Below, in pieces: positions 42,308 through 52,466 of a DNA stretch of 54,157 nucleotides. Each line of letters opens with the position of its first letter. The stretch's first letter is position 1. Source of the DNA: Coxiellaceae bacterium (GTDB taxonomy: Bacteria > Pseudomonadota > Gammaproteobacteria > Coxiellales > Coxiellaceae); contig JARGNX010000014.1 of assembly GCA_029210045.1 (NCBI GenBank), forward strand, positions 1-54,157, in the 5' to 3' direction. The notes beneath the pieces were generated by a model. That model worked only from the letters and a program-made list of their open reading frames with translations, searched no databases and was not told where the DNA came from. The position numbers and the translations under genes were made by a program.

Positions 42308-44674
42308 TTATATATTAGCGCCAAACGAGAAGTTGAACAGACTGATCTGATCACCATCACGCTGGTTCAGCACTTTAGCTAAACTAAATCTCAGTGGCCC
42401 CAATGGCGAGTACCAAGATACTTCCACTCCAGCCGAGTATCGCAATGGCCCGGATGAAAACGCACTAGCAGACGCGGGAATAGCTTCGCGACTATTATAG
42501 ATATTACCAGCACTGAAGGTCAATGCAGTTCGTAACTTCTCGCTGATATGGTTAGGAAATATCAGCTCAAGACCACCAACCAGCTCCAAATTACCACCAA
42601 GACCGTTGTTGAAACGATCTTTTGGACCCAAAGTGTTAGCTGAGAAACCTGGTACAGTATCGATACCACCAGCATAAAAGTTTTTATAAAACGGCAACTG
42701 ATCGAGATTACCATAACCATTACCATAGCCAATATCAGTGTGAACATTAAATATCCACTGATGACTCTGGCTTAGCGGTTTGTAATAACTAGCACGGTAA
42801 TTCGCTTTATAGTATTTCAAGCTATTGGTCACCACAGGCACACCCAGTTCGAATCTTAAGCGAGTACCTAAGCCTTCTGTTGGAAATACTGCGCGATCAT
42901 AGTCACTATAATACCAACCGGCCAAAGCAGTGAATTGGTTAAAGTGCGTACCATACTTATTCAAGAAGTCGATTATTTCTTCAGCTGTCGCACTACCGCT
43001 GCGAATACTATTATCGTCATAGCCTGCACCAAAATTCATTGAACTGAATTCTGAAATCGGAATCACAAAGTTTAGTGAACCACCAAAGCCGTCCATAATA
43101 TAGGACGAAATATTAATATCAGCGCCTGGCTTTTGCTTGGTGTAATACAAGTTATAACCAAAGCCAACATTATTCACGGTAAAAAACGGATTGTAATAAT
43201 TAAAGCTGTAATTATTCGAATATTGACTACGCGTTAAATTTAGTCCAACCGATTTACCCGAACCCATAAAGTTAGGCTCCGATACACTAGCACCATACAA
43301 GAAACCTTCTGAATCGGAGTAACCCGCCATCACCGAGGCTCTACCCGCATTCACTTCTGTTACGTGATAATGTAAATCCACTAAATCAGGCTTGCCTGGC
43401 ACGCGCTCTGGTGTTGCCTTAACATCCTTCAAATAAGGTAAGTTAGACAAACGACGCTTAGATTCTTTCACTCGATGCGATGAAAATAGTGCGCCCTCAA
43501 GCTGAATGGTTTCTCGACGCAATACATTATCTTTAGTGCGCTGGTTACCCGCAAAATCAATACTGCGCACATAAATACGACGGCCCGGATGAATACTATA
43601 AGTCAAAAACACCGTATGGTTGCTGTCGTCAATACTTGGTGTTGCTTGAATCTGTGGAAAAGCAAAACCCTTATCTGAAAAATACTCAGACATCTTATCA
43701 TTAACCGCTAACACCCGTTTGCGCGAAAATACTTGGCCTTTCTTTAAAGTGATCAGCTTCTCTAACTCAGCAGAATTAGCTTTGGAATTATTATCCAAAG
43801 CAAAACCACTGATAGTATATTTGTGGCCTTCAACAATGGTGATCGTGATGTAAACCGACTTTTTATCCGGTGACATGGTGACTTTATGTGACAAAATCGC
43901 AAAACGAAGGTAACCCTGATTCATGTAGAAATCAGTTAACGACTTCAAGTCTTTATTTAACTTCATTTCACTGTATTGGTCAGCGTGGGTATACCACGTA
44001 AACAAGCCAGGTGTAGTTAAGCTCATCTGCCCTAATAATGTGCGCTCACGAAAAACGTGATTACCAATGATTTTTATTTTACGAACTTTAGCAATGCCAC
44101 CTTCATTAATTTGAATATCAATCGCTACACGATTACGTGGTTCTTGCTTTACAGTTGCATCAACAATGACGTCATGATAACCCATGGTCGCATATTGCTG
44201 TTTTAATCCAGTTACAATCATATGGATATCAACAGGCTGATACACCTCGCCTTCGTCGATACCGCTGGATTTCAGTGCTTTTAATAAGATTTTATTGGTA
44301 ATCGATTTATTACCCGAAAACGTAATCACGCCGATGGTCGGGCGCTCTTTAACGTAAATTAATACAGTACTGCCTTGGCGATCAACACGCACATCACTAA
44401 AAAAACCGGTATGATATAAAGTTTGAATTACTTCAATCGATCTTTTATTGGTTAATTGTTGGCCTGGCTTTAACGGAACATAGTTATGTGCTGTCGTTTG
44501 CGTAATACGCGACAACCCTATAATACGAATATGTTTAACCACCACCCCTGAACCACCAACACCTGGTGCAGCAGTAGAAGCCAAAGGAAATAACAATATT
44601 GCGCTGATGCTCACCAGCCGAAGCATTCGTAGAAAAAATCTCATAAATCTATCCATTATTTTGATTGGACGCAT
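42308..44674 (-). CDS. bamA: Outer membrane protein assembly factor BamA
   Basis: This 788-residue central subunit of the BAM complex has a signal peptide (several in-frame ATGs at 44674, 44656 and 44644; the first is kept), five POTRA domains (about 45-430) and a C-terminal 16-strand barrel (YSDSEGFLYGASVSEPNF onward). The loop-6 motif, usually VRGF, reads VPGFSANTLGP, and the final residue is Ile (FNFSFGANI) rather than the usual Phe or Trp; both are worth noting. It lies directly downstream of cdsA; rseP, often between them, is absent. Confidence 0.96.
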   Translation of the reverse strand: MRPIKIMDRFMRFFLRMLRLVSISAILLFPLASTAAPGVGGSGVVVKHIRIIGLSRITQTTAHNYVPLKPGQQLTNKRSIEVIQTLYHTGFFSDVRVDRQGSTVLIYVKERPTIGVITFSGNKSITNKILLKALKSSGIDEGEVYQPVDIHMIVTGLKQQYATMGYHDVIVDATVKQEPRNRVAIDIQINEGGIAKVRKIKIIGNHVFRERTLLGQMSLTTPGLFTWYTHADQYSEMKLNKDLKSLTDFYMNQGYLRFAILSHKVTMSPDKKSVYITITIVEGHKYTISGFALDNNSKANSAELEKLITLKKGQVFSRKRVLAVNDKMSEYFSDKGFAFPQIQATPSIDDSNHTVFLTYSIHPGRRIYVRSIDFAGNQRTKDNVLRRETIQLEGALFSSHRVKESKRRLSNLPYLKDVKATPERVPGKPDLVDLHYHVTEVNAGRASVMAGYSDSEGFLYGASVSEPNFMGSGKSVGLNLTRSQYSNNYSFNYYNPFFTVNNVGFGYNLYYTKQKPGADINISSYIMDGFGGSLNFVIPISEFSSMNFGAGYDDNSIRSGSATAEEIIDFLNKYGTHFNQFTALAGWYYSDYDRAVFPTEGLGTRLRFELGVPVVTNSLKYYKANYRASYYKPLSQSHQWIFNVHTDIGYGNGYGNLDQLPFYKNFYAGGIDTVPGFSANTLGPKDRFNNGLGGNLELVGGLELIFPNHISEKLRTALTFSAGNIYNSREAIPASASAFSSGPLRYSAGVEVSWYSPLGPLRFSLAKVLNQRDGDQISLFNFSFGANI

Positions 44675-44713
44675 TATCTAGCATCTAGCTCAAAAAAGCT
44701 ACCATCGCTTGCT

Positions 44714-45517
44714 TTACGTTAGTAAAACGCACGCTACTGCCATCACCGGCAATGCTGCTAAAACGCCATCCATCCTATCAAGTACGCCACCATGACCTGG
44801 TAATAACTTTCCGCTGTCCTTTACACCCGCATGTCTTTTTAAAACACTTTCAAACAAGTCGCCAAATACTGCAAATATGGCTGCTACAAATGAAGCAATC
44901 ACCAACCATACCCAGTAACGGTAGGGTAGTTTCAATACCCATGCTGCTAAAATCGAAATCGGCAATAAACATAACATGCCGCCGATGACTCCTTCCCATG
45001 TTTTCTTAGGACTGACCAATTCGCAGAGTTTGCGCTTTCCCCATTGGCGACCACAAAAATAACCACCAATGTCCACTGCCCAAACAACAATCAAACTGTA
45101 AAGTAACCACAGGCGGCCGTTCTCAACGGAAAACAAACGCGTCATCGCGACCCACAGCATTGGCAATGTCAATAATCCAATCACTGCAATAACTACTGAA
45201 TTCTCTATCAATACGGTTTTTTTGGCGCGACCATAACAAGTCACCACCCAGATTAAAATACACCAAACCACCAAGCTAGCAACTAACACAATAAACGCAG
45301 GGATAATGGCAAACAGCACGATAATCATCAAACAAGCAAGCAGATACGTACAACGTTCCCAGGTGGATTTAATCCCGGCCAATGCTGACCATTCCCAAGC
45401 CATAGCTAATGTCATCAAAGCAATCGCGACAGCGAATTCAATTAAGTTAAACCAAAAAAGAACAATAATACATAGGGCGAGTAAGACTATCCCTGTCAAT
45501 ATCCGTTGTTTAAGCAT
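44714..45517 (-). CDS. cdsA: Phosphatidate cytidylyltransferase
   Basis: This 267-residue polytopic enzyme makes CDP-diacylglycerol, the precursor of phospholipids. The CdsA signature is complete near the C-terminus: FESVLKRHAGVKDSGKLLPG followed by HGGVLDRMDG. It overlaps uppS by 8 bases. Confidence 0.96.
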   Translation of the reverse strand: MLKQRILTGIVLLALCIIVLFWFNLIEFAVAIALMTLAMAWEWSALAGIKSTWERCTYLLACLMIIVLFAIIPAFIVLVASLVVWCILIWVVTCYGRAKKTVLIENSVVIAVIGLLTLPMLWVAMTRLFSVENGRLWLLYSLIVVWAVDIGGYFCGRQWGKRKLCELVSPKKTWEGVIGGMLCLLPISILAAWVLKLPYRYWVWLVIASFVAAIFAVFGDLFESVLKRHAGVKDSGKLLPGHGGVLDRMDGVLAALPVMAVACVLLT

Positions 45518-46253
45518 TCACTGATTCCAATAGGTTAACTTGCTCACCGGTTTTACCAAAACGACGCTCACGTGAAGCAAAGTAGTCATAAGTCCGTTGT
45601 AATTCTTCAATATCAAAGTCAGGCCATAGCGATTCAGTAAAATACAATTCACTGTAAGCAAACTGCCATAACATAAAATTACTAATGCGCACTTCGCCAC
45701 CGGTACGAATCAACAAGTCAGGGGCTGGCAAATCAGCTAAGCACAACGCCTGTGAAAAGTTTTCCGTAGTTATTTGATCCGGCGTTATCTCACCGGCCTG
45801 CACTTGGCGTGCCATATTTTGCGCCGCATTGACTATATCCCACTGACCACTGTAACTAATGGCCACATTTAATTTCAGACCGGTATTGTGAGCAGTCAGT
45901 TGTTCAGACTCAGCAATTAAGTCCTTTAAACGTTGATCCAAACGAGAAGTATCACCAATCACCTGTAAACGCACACCTTCATCATGCATTTCACGGATAT
46001 TCGATTTAAGTGATTCAATAAACAGCGTCATGATGAACTTAACTTCTGCCAATGGGCGCTGCCAATTCTCAGAACTAAATGCAAACAAGGTTAATGCTTC
46101 TGTGCCTAAACCATCCACAGCACGAATGATTTTTTTGGCCACTTTCGCGCCAGCACGATGCCCCATAAACCGTGGACGCCGGCGATTCTTTGCCCAACGG
46201 CCATTGCCATCCATTATTATTGCTACATGACGTGGAATATTCTCACTCTGCAT
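45510..46253 (-). CDS. uppS: Undecaprenyl diphosphate synthase
   Basis: This 247-residue cis-prenyltransferase provides the lipid carrier for peptidoglycan and O-antigen. Motifs are HVAIIMDGNGRWAK at the N-terminus, GHRAGAK, TLFAFSSENW, and LIRTGGEVRISNFMLWQ. A GGGAG ribosome site precedes the ATG. Confidence 0.97.
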   Translation of the reverse strand: MQSENIPRHVAIIMDGNGRWAKNRRRPRFMGHRAGAKVAKKIIRAVDGLGTEALTLFAFSSENWQRPLAEVKFIMTLFIESLKSNIREMHDEGVRLQVIGDTSRLDQRLKDLIAESEQLTAHNTGLKLNVAISYSGQWDIVNAAQNMARQVQAGEITPDQITTENFSQALCLADLPAPDLLIRTGGEVRISNFMLWQFAYSELYFTESLWPDFDIEELQRTYDYFASRERRFGKTGEQVNLLESVNA

Positions 46254-46272
46254 TCAGCTCTCCCTTGCCTGA

Positions 46273-46830
46273 CTAAACAGCCATTAAATCTTTTTCTTTA
46301 TGACTCATCATTGAGTCAATTTCAGCCACAAATTTATCTGTTAATTTTTGAATATCTGTTTGTGCACGACGCTCATCGTCCTCACTGATATCTTTAGATT
46401 TCACCAAATCTTTAAAATCATTATTCGCTTCGCGACGAATATTTCGTACTGCTACACGTGCACGCTCTGCCTCTCCATGCACAATCTTTGCTAATTCACG
46501 TCGACGCTCTTCAGTCAATGCTGGCAATGGCACACGAATCACCGTCCCAGCTGTATTTGGATTTAAACCCAAATCAGACGTCATGATCGCTTTCTCCACC
46601 ACTGGGATCATATCTTTTTCCCACGCAGTCACCGTTAAGCAACGTGAGCTTTCAATCGCAATATTCGCCACCTGACTCAGCGGTGTATCATTTCCATAAT
46701 ATGACACGCGAATATGCTCTAATATACTGGGATGCGCACGACCTGTGCGAATCTTGCTTAGTTCACTCTGTAATGACTCAATGCTTTTTTGCATACGCTG
46801 ATTAGCATCATCAATAATTTCGTTTATCAC
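46273..46830 (-). CDS. frr: Ribosome recycling factor
   Basis: This 185-residue factor splits post-termination ribosomes with EF-G. It has [20 protein letters not shown], the domain II strands and [20 protein letters not shown]. It starts with GTG overlapping the pyrH stop (GTGA) and a GGAGGAG site. The length is normal. Confidence 0.98.
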   Translation of the reverse strand: MINEIIDDANQRMQKSIESLQSELSKIRTGRAHPSILEHIRVSYYGNDTPLSQVANIAIESSRCLTVTAWEKDMIPVVEKAIMTSDLGLNPNTAGTVIRVPLPALTEERRRELAKIVHGEAERARVAVRNIRREANNDFKDLVKSKDISEDDERRAQTDIQKLTDKFVAEIDSMMSHKEKDLMAV

Positions 46831-47588
46831 GCTGAATCTCCTCCGACCGCTTTGCAGTCTGGGTTATTGTCCACTACAGTGCCTTCATTATATCCAGTCA
46901 CCACATCAAACAAGGCGCGTGGCTTTTCGATATTAAACACACGCAATGGCATACCATGATCACGGCATTGACAAAACGCCGCCAAGTCCATCACCGCTAA
47001 TTCTTTTTCTAAAGCTTTTTGATAGCTCAAATGTTGATACTTAACTGCTTTGGGGTTCTTACGAGGATCACTGTCATACACACCATCAACGTTGGTGGCT
47101 TTTAACACAACATCAGCATCAATTTCTATCGCACGTAAACTGGCTGCTGAGTCAGTCGTTACCAATGGGTTACCTGTACCTGCAGCAAAAATAACCACTC
47201 GCTCACTTTCTAAATGGTGAATCGCTTTACGGCGATTAAAATGATCAACAATACCGCTCATCGGGATAGCGGACAAAATGCGCACTTGCATGCCGGCTCG
47301 ATCAAACGCATCACGCAGTGACAGCGCATTCATCAATGTGGCCAACATACCCATATGATCACCTGTCATACGAGTGATACCCGCATCCGATAGCGCAGCA
47401 CCACGAAAGAAGTTACCGCCACCAATCACCACAGCTACCTGCATGCCAAGATCCATCAGCTCTTTAACATCATTAGCTAAACGATCTACTACCTTGATAT
47501 CAATGGCATAATCACCATCGCCACTCAATACTTCGCCGCTCATTTTCAATACAACACGTTTATAAATCGGCTGCGCATCTGTTGTCAT
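46827..47588 (-). CDS. pyrH: UMP kinase
   Basis: This 253-residue hexameric kinase converts UMP to UDP. It has [66 protein letters not shown] and the Thr-x-Val-Asp-like [16 protein letters not shown] 47588 (AGAGG site) is preferred to GTG 47594. It heads the cluster; tsf and rpsB, which usually precede it, are not here. Confidence 0.97.
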   Translation of the reverse strand: MTTDAQPIYKRVVLKMSGEVLSGDGDYAIDIKVVDRLANDVKELMDLGMQVAVVIGGGNFFRGAALSDAGITRMTGDHMGMLATLMNALSLRDAFDRAGMQVRILSAIPMSGIVDHFNRRKAIHHLESERVVIFAAGTGNPLVTTDSAASLRAIEIDADVVLKATNVDGVYDSDPRKNPKAVKYQHLSYQKALEKELAVMDLAAFCQCRDHGMPLRVFNIEKPRALFDVVTGYNEGTVVDNNPDCKAVGGDSA

Positions 47589-47753
47589 AATCACCTCTGA
47601 GTTTTCCTTTGCGCGCCATTTTAGCAGAATTCTCAGCTATATACAGAGGTTTTTTTGGCGATACAGGTTAAATGCTGCAGCACTAAAATTGCTATCACGT
47701 ACCCTTTGTCATCATGCACAGCCTTTGCTCCTTCATAACCGATGCGGCTTATC

Positions 47754-49315
47754 CTATGAAATACTACACATGGAGAATGATGAGACTTCATTAACATCAG
47801 GGGATTTTTCTTCTTCTCCAGTCGATGCCTCTTCTTCGCTAGTCTGTCTTGTGAATTCCCAAATTACCTGAGCGGTTTCGGGGAAACCATTTTCCAAAGC
47901 ACATACCCACGCCGAATCACCCTTCATATGAACATTAGCGCCTCTATCTAAAAGCAATCGCACAGTCTCTGTGTGACCCCTCCTTGCCGCCCACCTCAAC
48001 GCAGAGTCATCCTTTGCATGAATACTAGCGCCTCTGTCTAAAAGTAATTGCACAACCTCTGTGCGACCATACATTGCCGCCCACTTCAACGCACAGTCAT
48101 CCTTTGCATGAATACTAGCGCCCCTGTCTAAAAGCAATTGCACAACCTCTGTGCGACCTTTCATTGCAGCCATTCTCAACACTTTATCATTCTTTGCATG
48201 AACATTAGCCTCTCTATCTAAAAGCAGTTTCACGGTTTCAGTATGACCATATGCTTCAGCAACTCTCAGCGCATGATCATTCCATGCATGAATATCAGCG
48301 CCTCTGTCTAAAAGTAATTGCACAGTTTCGGTGTGGCCATTTCCTGCAGCACGCCTCAGCGCTTTATCATTCTTTGCATGAACATTAGCACCCCTATCTA
48401 AAAGTAATTGCACAGTCTCTGTGTGACCATAACTTGCAGCCCCTCTTAGCGCTTTATCATTCTTTGCATGAACATTAGCACCCCTATCTAAAAGTAATTG
48501 CACAGTCTTTGTGTGACCATATCTTGCACCCCATCTCAGCGGAGCATTATCGCCCCCAGCAATATCAGCCCCCCCCTATCTAACAGTAATGTCACAGTTT
48601 CGGTGTGACCATTTTGTGCCGCCCATCTCAGCGGAGCATTATCGCCCCCAGCAATATCAGCCCCCCTATCTAACAGTAATGTCACAGTTTCGGCGTGACC
48701 ATTTTGTGCCGCACATCTCAGCGGAGCATTATCGCCCGTAGCAATATCAGCGCCCCTGTCTAGCAGCAAACTCACGGTTTTGGCATGGCCAGACCATGCA
48801 GCATATTTCAACGCAGCATTATCCCTTGCAGCAATATCAGCCCCCCCATCCAAAAGAAACTCCACAATCCCAACGCGCCCGAATCTTGCCGCTGCAATAA
48901 GATTCTCACCATTTTTTATAGTTTCATCAGCATACTCTTCCATACTAAGGTAGTAACCCATCATATCCTTATTGTTTTGTTCACAAGCTTGATTAGAGCT
49001 CAGTGGCGCTCCATTTTCATCAGTGAGCTCATTAAGTATTTTTGTTATGGGATCCACTTCTATAGAACTATCTGAATCTGATACATCGCTTGGGATGTCT
49101 TCATTTGCTTTTGTTTCCAAAGGCAGCATAGAGCTCTCGGTGTTGCCGGTTTTTGTTTCACCATCGTGCGTAACTTGACAAGCTGCCTTCCATTGCGGGG
49201 ATTTAATAAAGGATAATGCTGCCAATACTGTCAAGCGTGGAACCTTAATGCTGTAAGCTTGAGGAGTTATATTATCATCACCACCATTATCTGCTGCCTT
49301 ATGTTCTCTACTCAT
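47754..49315 (-). pseudogene. Ankyrin-repeat protein gene interrupted by a +2 frameshift in a C8 tract
   Basis: Two adjacent frames (48536-49315 and 47754-48503) form one gene: removing two bases from the C8 tract at 48569-48576 joins them into a 519-residue protein. The product has the shared MSREHK...GDDNITPQ leader, an acidic linker to about residue 130, about eleven ankyrin repeats of 30 residues (GHTETVQLLLDRGANVHAKN type) and an acidic Glu-rich tail. Equivalent repeats have C6 at the same place. Ankyrin proteins often act as eukaryote-directed effectors. The shift may be phase variation, decay or a sequencing error. Confidence 0.8.
48569..48576. repeat. C8 homopolymer at the frameshift site
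   Basis: Eight C on the plus strand (poly-G in the coding strand) where the neighbouring repeat at about 48661-48666 has six. A change of two bases, or of one in the other direction, would restore the ankyrin frame. Confidence 0.9.
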
Positions 49316-49458
49316 GCTTAATACCTACCCACCCATCGTTCATAATTATTCATAACATGAAAGCACTATACTTATACGTACAGATAAACAAAAACGGTTT
49401 ATTTTTATTACTATTTATTAGTGAATCTGATAACTGGGTAAATGCTTGTATTACAGGG
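49254..49458 (-). repeat. Leader cassette copy A (promoter region plus first ~20 codons)
   Basis: About 205 bases shared with 50991-51194 and 53800-54003. It covers codons for MSREHK...GDDNITPQ (start 49315) and about 140 bases upstream that include GAACGATGGGT..GGTATTAA before the ATG and TATAAG/TATAGT promoter-like boxes. The three copies are nearly identical upstream of different coding regions. Confidence 0.85.
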
Positions 49459-49475
49459 ATTCAGAATCAAAGAGC

Positions 49476-49520
49476 ACTTTAATTGCGCCGCCTTTAAACT
49501 GGCGGCCTACCCATTAAAGT
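49476..49520. terminator. Nested hairpin downstream of the 49591 ankyrin gene
   Basis: ACTTTAAT (49476) pairs with ATTAAAGT (49513) and, inside, GCCGCC (49487) pairs with GGCGGC (49501). It lies 70 bases past the stop of the 49591-51051 gene and has no T tract. It could be a terminator or a small repeat. Confidence 0.4.
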
Positions 49521-49590
49521 ACCTAGTTCCCCATAAAGAATACTGCCAGTACTGGAGGGGGGCGAGGTCACCCTGCCTTGCTCCCAATTT

Positions 49591-51051
49591 TCACAAAGTC
49601 ATTACAAGTGTTGACTTTGTTTCACCATTAGCTTCGCCTTCAACCTGCTCTTCATCACCTAACGTGAATCTTGGATAGCCGTCTCCAGGCTTATAGTTAG
49701 CATGATAATCACGCATTTTATGAATATTACTCATACGTATCGCACTCTTAAAATCTTTAATTGGCCTATAAAGGAAATGTAATACATGCGAGATTAACGA
49801 TAGCGATAAATACCGAACCGGTGATAACCCCTGTTGGCTAGTAACGGTTGACTGAGATCGCAATGCCTTGCTTTGCAACAAAACTAAAGCAAATAACATA
49901 AACTCTTTGCGCTTATTCAACCTCATTAGTTTTCTTTTAAGGGCTGGCTGTAACCTAGTTGCAAGCTGTTCATTGCCTTGTACTTGAGTAAATAACAGAT
50001 TGTGATTCTCATTTAAGCAATGAAATACACTATTCTTTAAGCTAAGGGGTAGTGGCGTGGCCACGCCAAACACAGATAGGTCCAGTGGTTGACTGTGATC
50101 TAGCATGAGCAAAACATGGTTGATCATAGATTCAAGAATACCATCCCTATAAAACGTTGCGAATAATTCGAACTCTATACCAATCTTGCCTGAAGCAGAC
50201 CTGCCGATTGCTGATAGTCCATCAATATCCTGCATCAATGGGTCTATACCTACCGCCAACAATTCCTCTACCAGCGACACATTAGCAGGCCTCGGCTCGG
50301 GATCATGAGAAACATAATACTGTAGAATTGAACGATGCTTTTCTCCTGCGGTAAGCGATGCGTACTCTGGGTAACGTTTTATAATCTCAATGAGAAAATC
50401 ATATTTTCTCTGCAGCAATGCAAGCGGCAGTGCCTCTTCACATCCTTCGGCACCGTGCTCCAGTAAACACAAAAATGCGCTAGACTTTCCCGCTGTAGCA
50501 GCTAACTGTAACGCTGTCCTTGCATTTGCTTCAGCCTCAGCTGGAAGTTTGGCATTGACGTCTGCACCCGCCTCAAGCAGCAGAATCATTGCGCTAACTT
50601 TTCCTAATGCAGCTGCACCCATAAGTAACGTAAACCCTTCAAAGTTCGCGTACTGAGCAATAGCAGCATCTGCATTCAGACAACACTTAAGTACAGTCAT
50701 ATCTTCGAGATTTATAGCTAAGCCTGCAAAAAAGCGCCAGACATTACGTTTTGATTCTTCTGAGACTTCCTCATCAATCGATAAAGTTTGTAAAAAATAC
50801 TCACGCAACCCATTTAAATATAGAATTGCCTTTTTATCAGCTTTAGCGGGCTCTATATTATCAATATCTGGCTCCCATTTTTCCAGCTCATTGATGAATT
50901 GTTCCTCTGCCTCAGAAAACTTTTCTTCTTGAGCAGAACATAAAAGCTGCCCCATCACTTTATCTGAAAACCGTGCAACCTTAGTTCTGTAAAGTTGCGG
51001 AGTTATATTATCATCACCACTATTGCCTGCTGTCTTATGTTCTCTGCTCAT
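49591..51051 (-). CDS. Ankyrin-repeat protein with the shared leader
   Basis: This 486-residue protein has the same N-terminal leader as the preceding gene (MSREHKTAGNSGDDNITPQ) but an unrelated following sequence. Ankyrin-like repeats occupy about residues 120-230 (GFTLLMGAAALGKVSAMILL, LEAGADVNAK, ARTALQLAATAGKSSAFLCL), followed by a helical C-terminal half without recognised domains (YRPIKDFKSAIRMSN near the end). There is no signal peptide. A host-directed effector is a reasonable guess for an ankyrin protein in this setting, but it is unproven. Confidence 0.75.
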   Translation of the reverse strand: MSREHKTAGNSGDDNITPQLYRTKVARFSDKVMGQLLCSAQEEKFSEAEEQFINELEKWEPDIDNIEPAKADKKAILYLNGLREYFLQTLSIDEEVSEESKRNVWRFFAGLAINLEDMTVLKCCLNADAAIAQYANFEGFTLLMGAAALGKVSAMILLLEAGADVNAKLPAEAEANARTALQLAATAGKSSAFLCLLEHGAEGCEEALPLALLQRKYDFLIEIIKRYPEYASLTAGEKHRSILQYYVSHDPEPRPANVSLVEELLAVGIDPLMQDIDGLSAIGRSASGKIGIEFELFATFYRDGILESMINHVLLMLDHSQPLDLSVFGVATPLPLSLKNSVFHCLNENHNLLFTQVQGNEQLATRLQPALKRKLMRLNKRKEFMLFALVLLQSKALRSQSTVTSQQGLSPVRYLSLSLISHVLHFLYRPIKDFKSAIRMSNIHKMRDYHANYKPGDGYPRFTLGDEEQVEGEANGETKSTLVMTL

Positions 51052-51194
51052 ACTTAATACCTACCTACCCATCGTTCATAATTATTCATAACATGAAAGC
51101 ACTATACTTATATGTACACACAAACAAAAACGGTTTATTTCTATTACTATTTATTAGTGAATCTGATAACTGGGTAAATGCATGTATTGCAGGG
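50991..51194 (-). repeat. Leader cassette copy B
   Basis: Second copy of the promoter-plus-leader segment, beginning in codon 20 of the 49591-51051 gene and extending about 140 bases upstream of its ATG (51051). It differs from copies A and C by scattered substitutions. Confidence 0.85.
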
Positions 51195-51247
51195 CTTAAG
51201 CCTCTAATAGCACCTTAACAGCCCTAGAAAAGCATATCCATATGCGT

Positions 51248-51280
51248 AAAAACCCCGTCATTACGTGTTTTGCAATGACG
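51248..51280 (-). terminator. Intrinsic terminator of the 51305 gene
   Basis: On the minus strand CGTCATTGC...GTAATGACG forms a stem followed by GGGG and five T, 25 bases after the stop of the exported protein gene. Confidence 0.7.
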
Positions 51281-51304
51281 AGACTTAACCATGCAAATCT
51301 TTAT

Positions 51305-51877
51305 TTAACTACGTGGTCTACGAGCTTTTGGTGAAGGAGTCGCAGTACAGTTATATACAAATACTTTTGAATCACCACCACCATTTGGCAACATCACTGG
51401 CGCTAAATCATGTAATACAATGCCTTCATCTTTGAGGGAATAACTTGGCGGCCAACCATCAATATGCTGAACGACTAAAGTATTCGCACCTGGCTGAACA
51501 GTGAAGTGATCACGTGTTCCGTGAATACCATTTAGCATCAGATTAAATTGCGGTAAATAATAGTCTTGGCTATAACCATCTTTATCAATTGTTGGACTTT
51601 TAACACCTAAATTTTCAGCCGACATCTCAACCGCGACCGGGGCTGTGTTATTGATTTTGCAGGTAACATCAAACACAGTAGGACCGCCTTGATAGGGTAG
51701 CTTGCCATAAAGGTCCACCCTTAAAAATTGGCCGTCACCATAAGTAGATGCACTTTGTACCGCTTTACCATCTTGATTAATAACATCAAGTGTAATCGTA
51801 TCATTACTGGCCGCTAATGCTGTAGCGCCCATCATTAAACTGCCAGCAATCAGTATTGATTTTATTGTAATTCTCAT
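51305..51877 (-). CDS. Exported beta-rich hypothetical protein
   Basis: This 190-residue protein is not recognised. Signal peptide MRITIKSILIAG...TALA is cut near residue 22. The mature part is beta-rich with two cysteines likely to form a disulfide (FDVTCKINN, VFVYNCTA) and a basic C-terminus (SPKARRPRS). Four tandem GGTAAA-like units precede the ATG and supply the ribosome site. It ends with its own terminator. Confidence 0.65.
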   Translation of the reverse strand: MRITIKSILIAGSLMMGATALAASNDTITLDVINQDGKAVQSASTYGDGQFLRVDLYGKLPYQGGPTVFDVTCKINNTAPVAVEMSAENLGVKSPTIDKDGYSQDYYLPQFNLMLNGIHGTRDHFTVQPGANTLVVQHIDGWPPSYSLKDEGIVLHDLAPVMLPNGGGDSKVFVYNCTATPSPKARRPRS

Positions 51878-52140
51878 TATTTTACCTTTACCTTTACCTT
51901 ATTAATTAAAGTGCAGAAAATAAACAATTGCAGTATGGCCGTCAATGATATTGACGAGAGTTGTACCTGGGAAGAAAAGCCATAAATACCTACCACCTTG
52001 GCCCGCACTTTATTGCTTAGCTGGAAAAATAAAGTCTGTGTTAGTTTCTTTCGTTGGCGTGATGCCGCTTGTTTCCAAACCATCACCTGCTGTTTACGCC
52101 TAGCAACGTCTTGCAAACGGAACCCTACTCGATTCGCCAT
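51877..52140 (-). CDS. Doubtful small basic protein with a C-terminal hydrophobic segment
   Basis: An open frame of 87 codons from the ATG at 52140 is basic at the N-terminus (VARRKQQVMVWKQAASRQRK) and hydrophobic near the end (SLTAILQLFIFCTLIN), finishing VKVKVK in the GGTAAA repeats that serve the next gene. It may be real but resembles nothing I know, and it borders a transposase remnant. Confidence 0.3.
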   Translation of the reverse strand: MANRVGFRLQDVARRKQQVMVWKQAASRQRKKLTQTLFFQLSNKVRAKVVGIYGFSSQVQLSSISLTAILQLFIFCTLINKVKVKVK

Positions 52141-52254
52141 CACATCTCAGATTTCACGTGAGTTTTGCTCAATAAAGAGCAGTAATCTCCTGATTTTTAG
52201 TTATATTACTTCCACCACCGTAATACGAGCCCGCAACTATCACGCCACCACTGT

Positions 52255-52345
52255 TATGGCTACAAAAATTGTCTGGTTAACCCACTCAATTCAAACAAGA
52301 CCCAGTGGCGATGCTCTTGGTGCCGGCAGCTTCAATAGATCAAGT
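52255..52345 (-). pseudogene. Remnant of an IS91-like transposase 3' end (copy 1)
   Basis: DNA similar to 53518-53610. The minus strand encodes DLLKLPAPRASPLGLV and a stop, the same C-terminus as the longer remnant at 53.6 kb. Nothing upstream in the frame is transposase-like. The rest of 52144-52466 shows no gene. Confidence 0.6.
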
Positions 52346-52466
52346 GAACATCGAGGTCAAATACATCTCTGCATTGCCAGGCAGCCACACAAACATTAGC
52401 CTACGCATTCTATACATTCACAGTACCTCAGATAGATAAAACCCGGCTATCAGCCGATTATATAGA

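Noticed and set aside
48000..48900. CRISPR-like array, because of a regular 90-bp period
   Set aside because: The period is coding: each unit is a 30-residue ankyrin repeat, there are no short identical repeats with unique spacers, and no cas genes are present.
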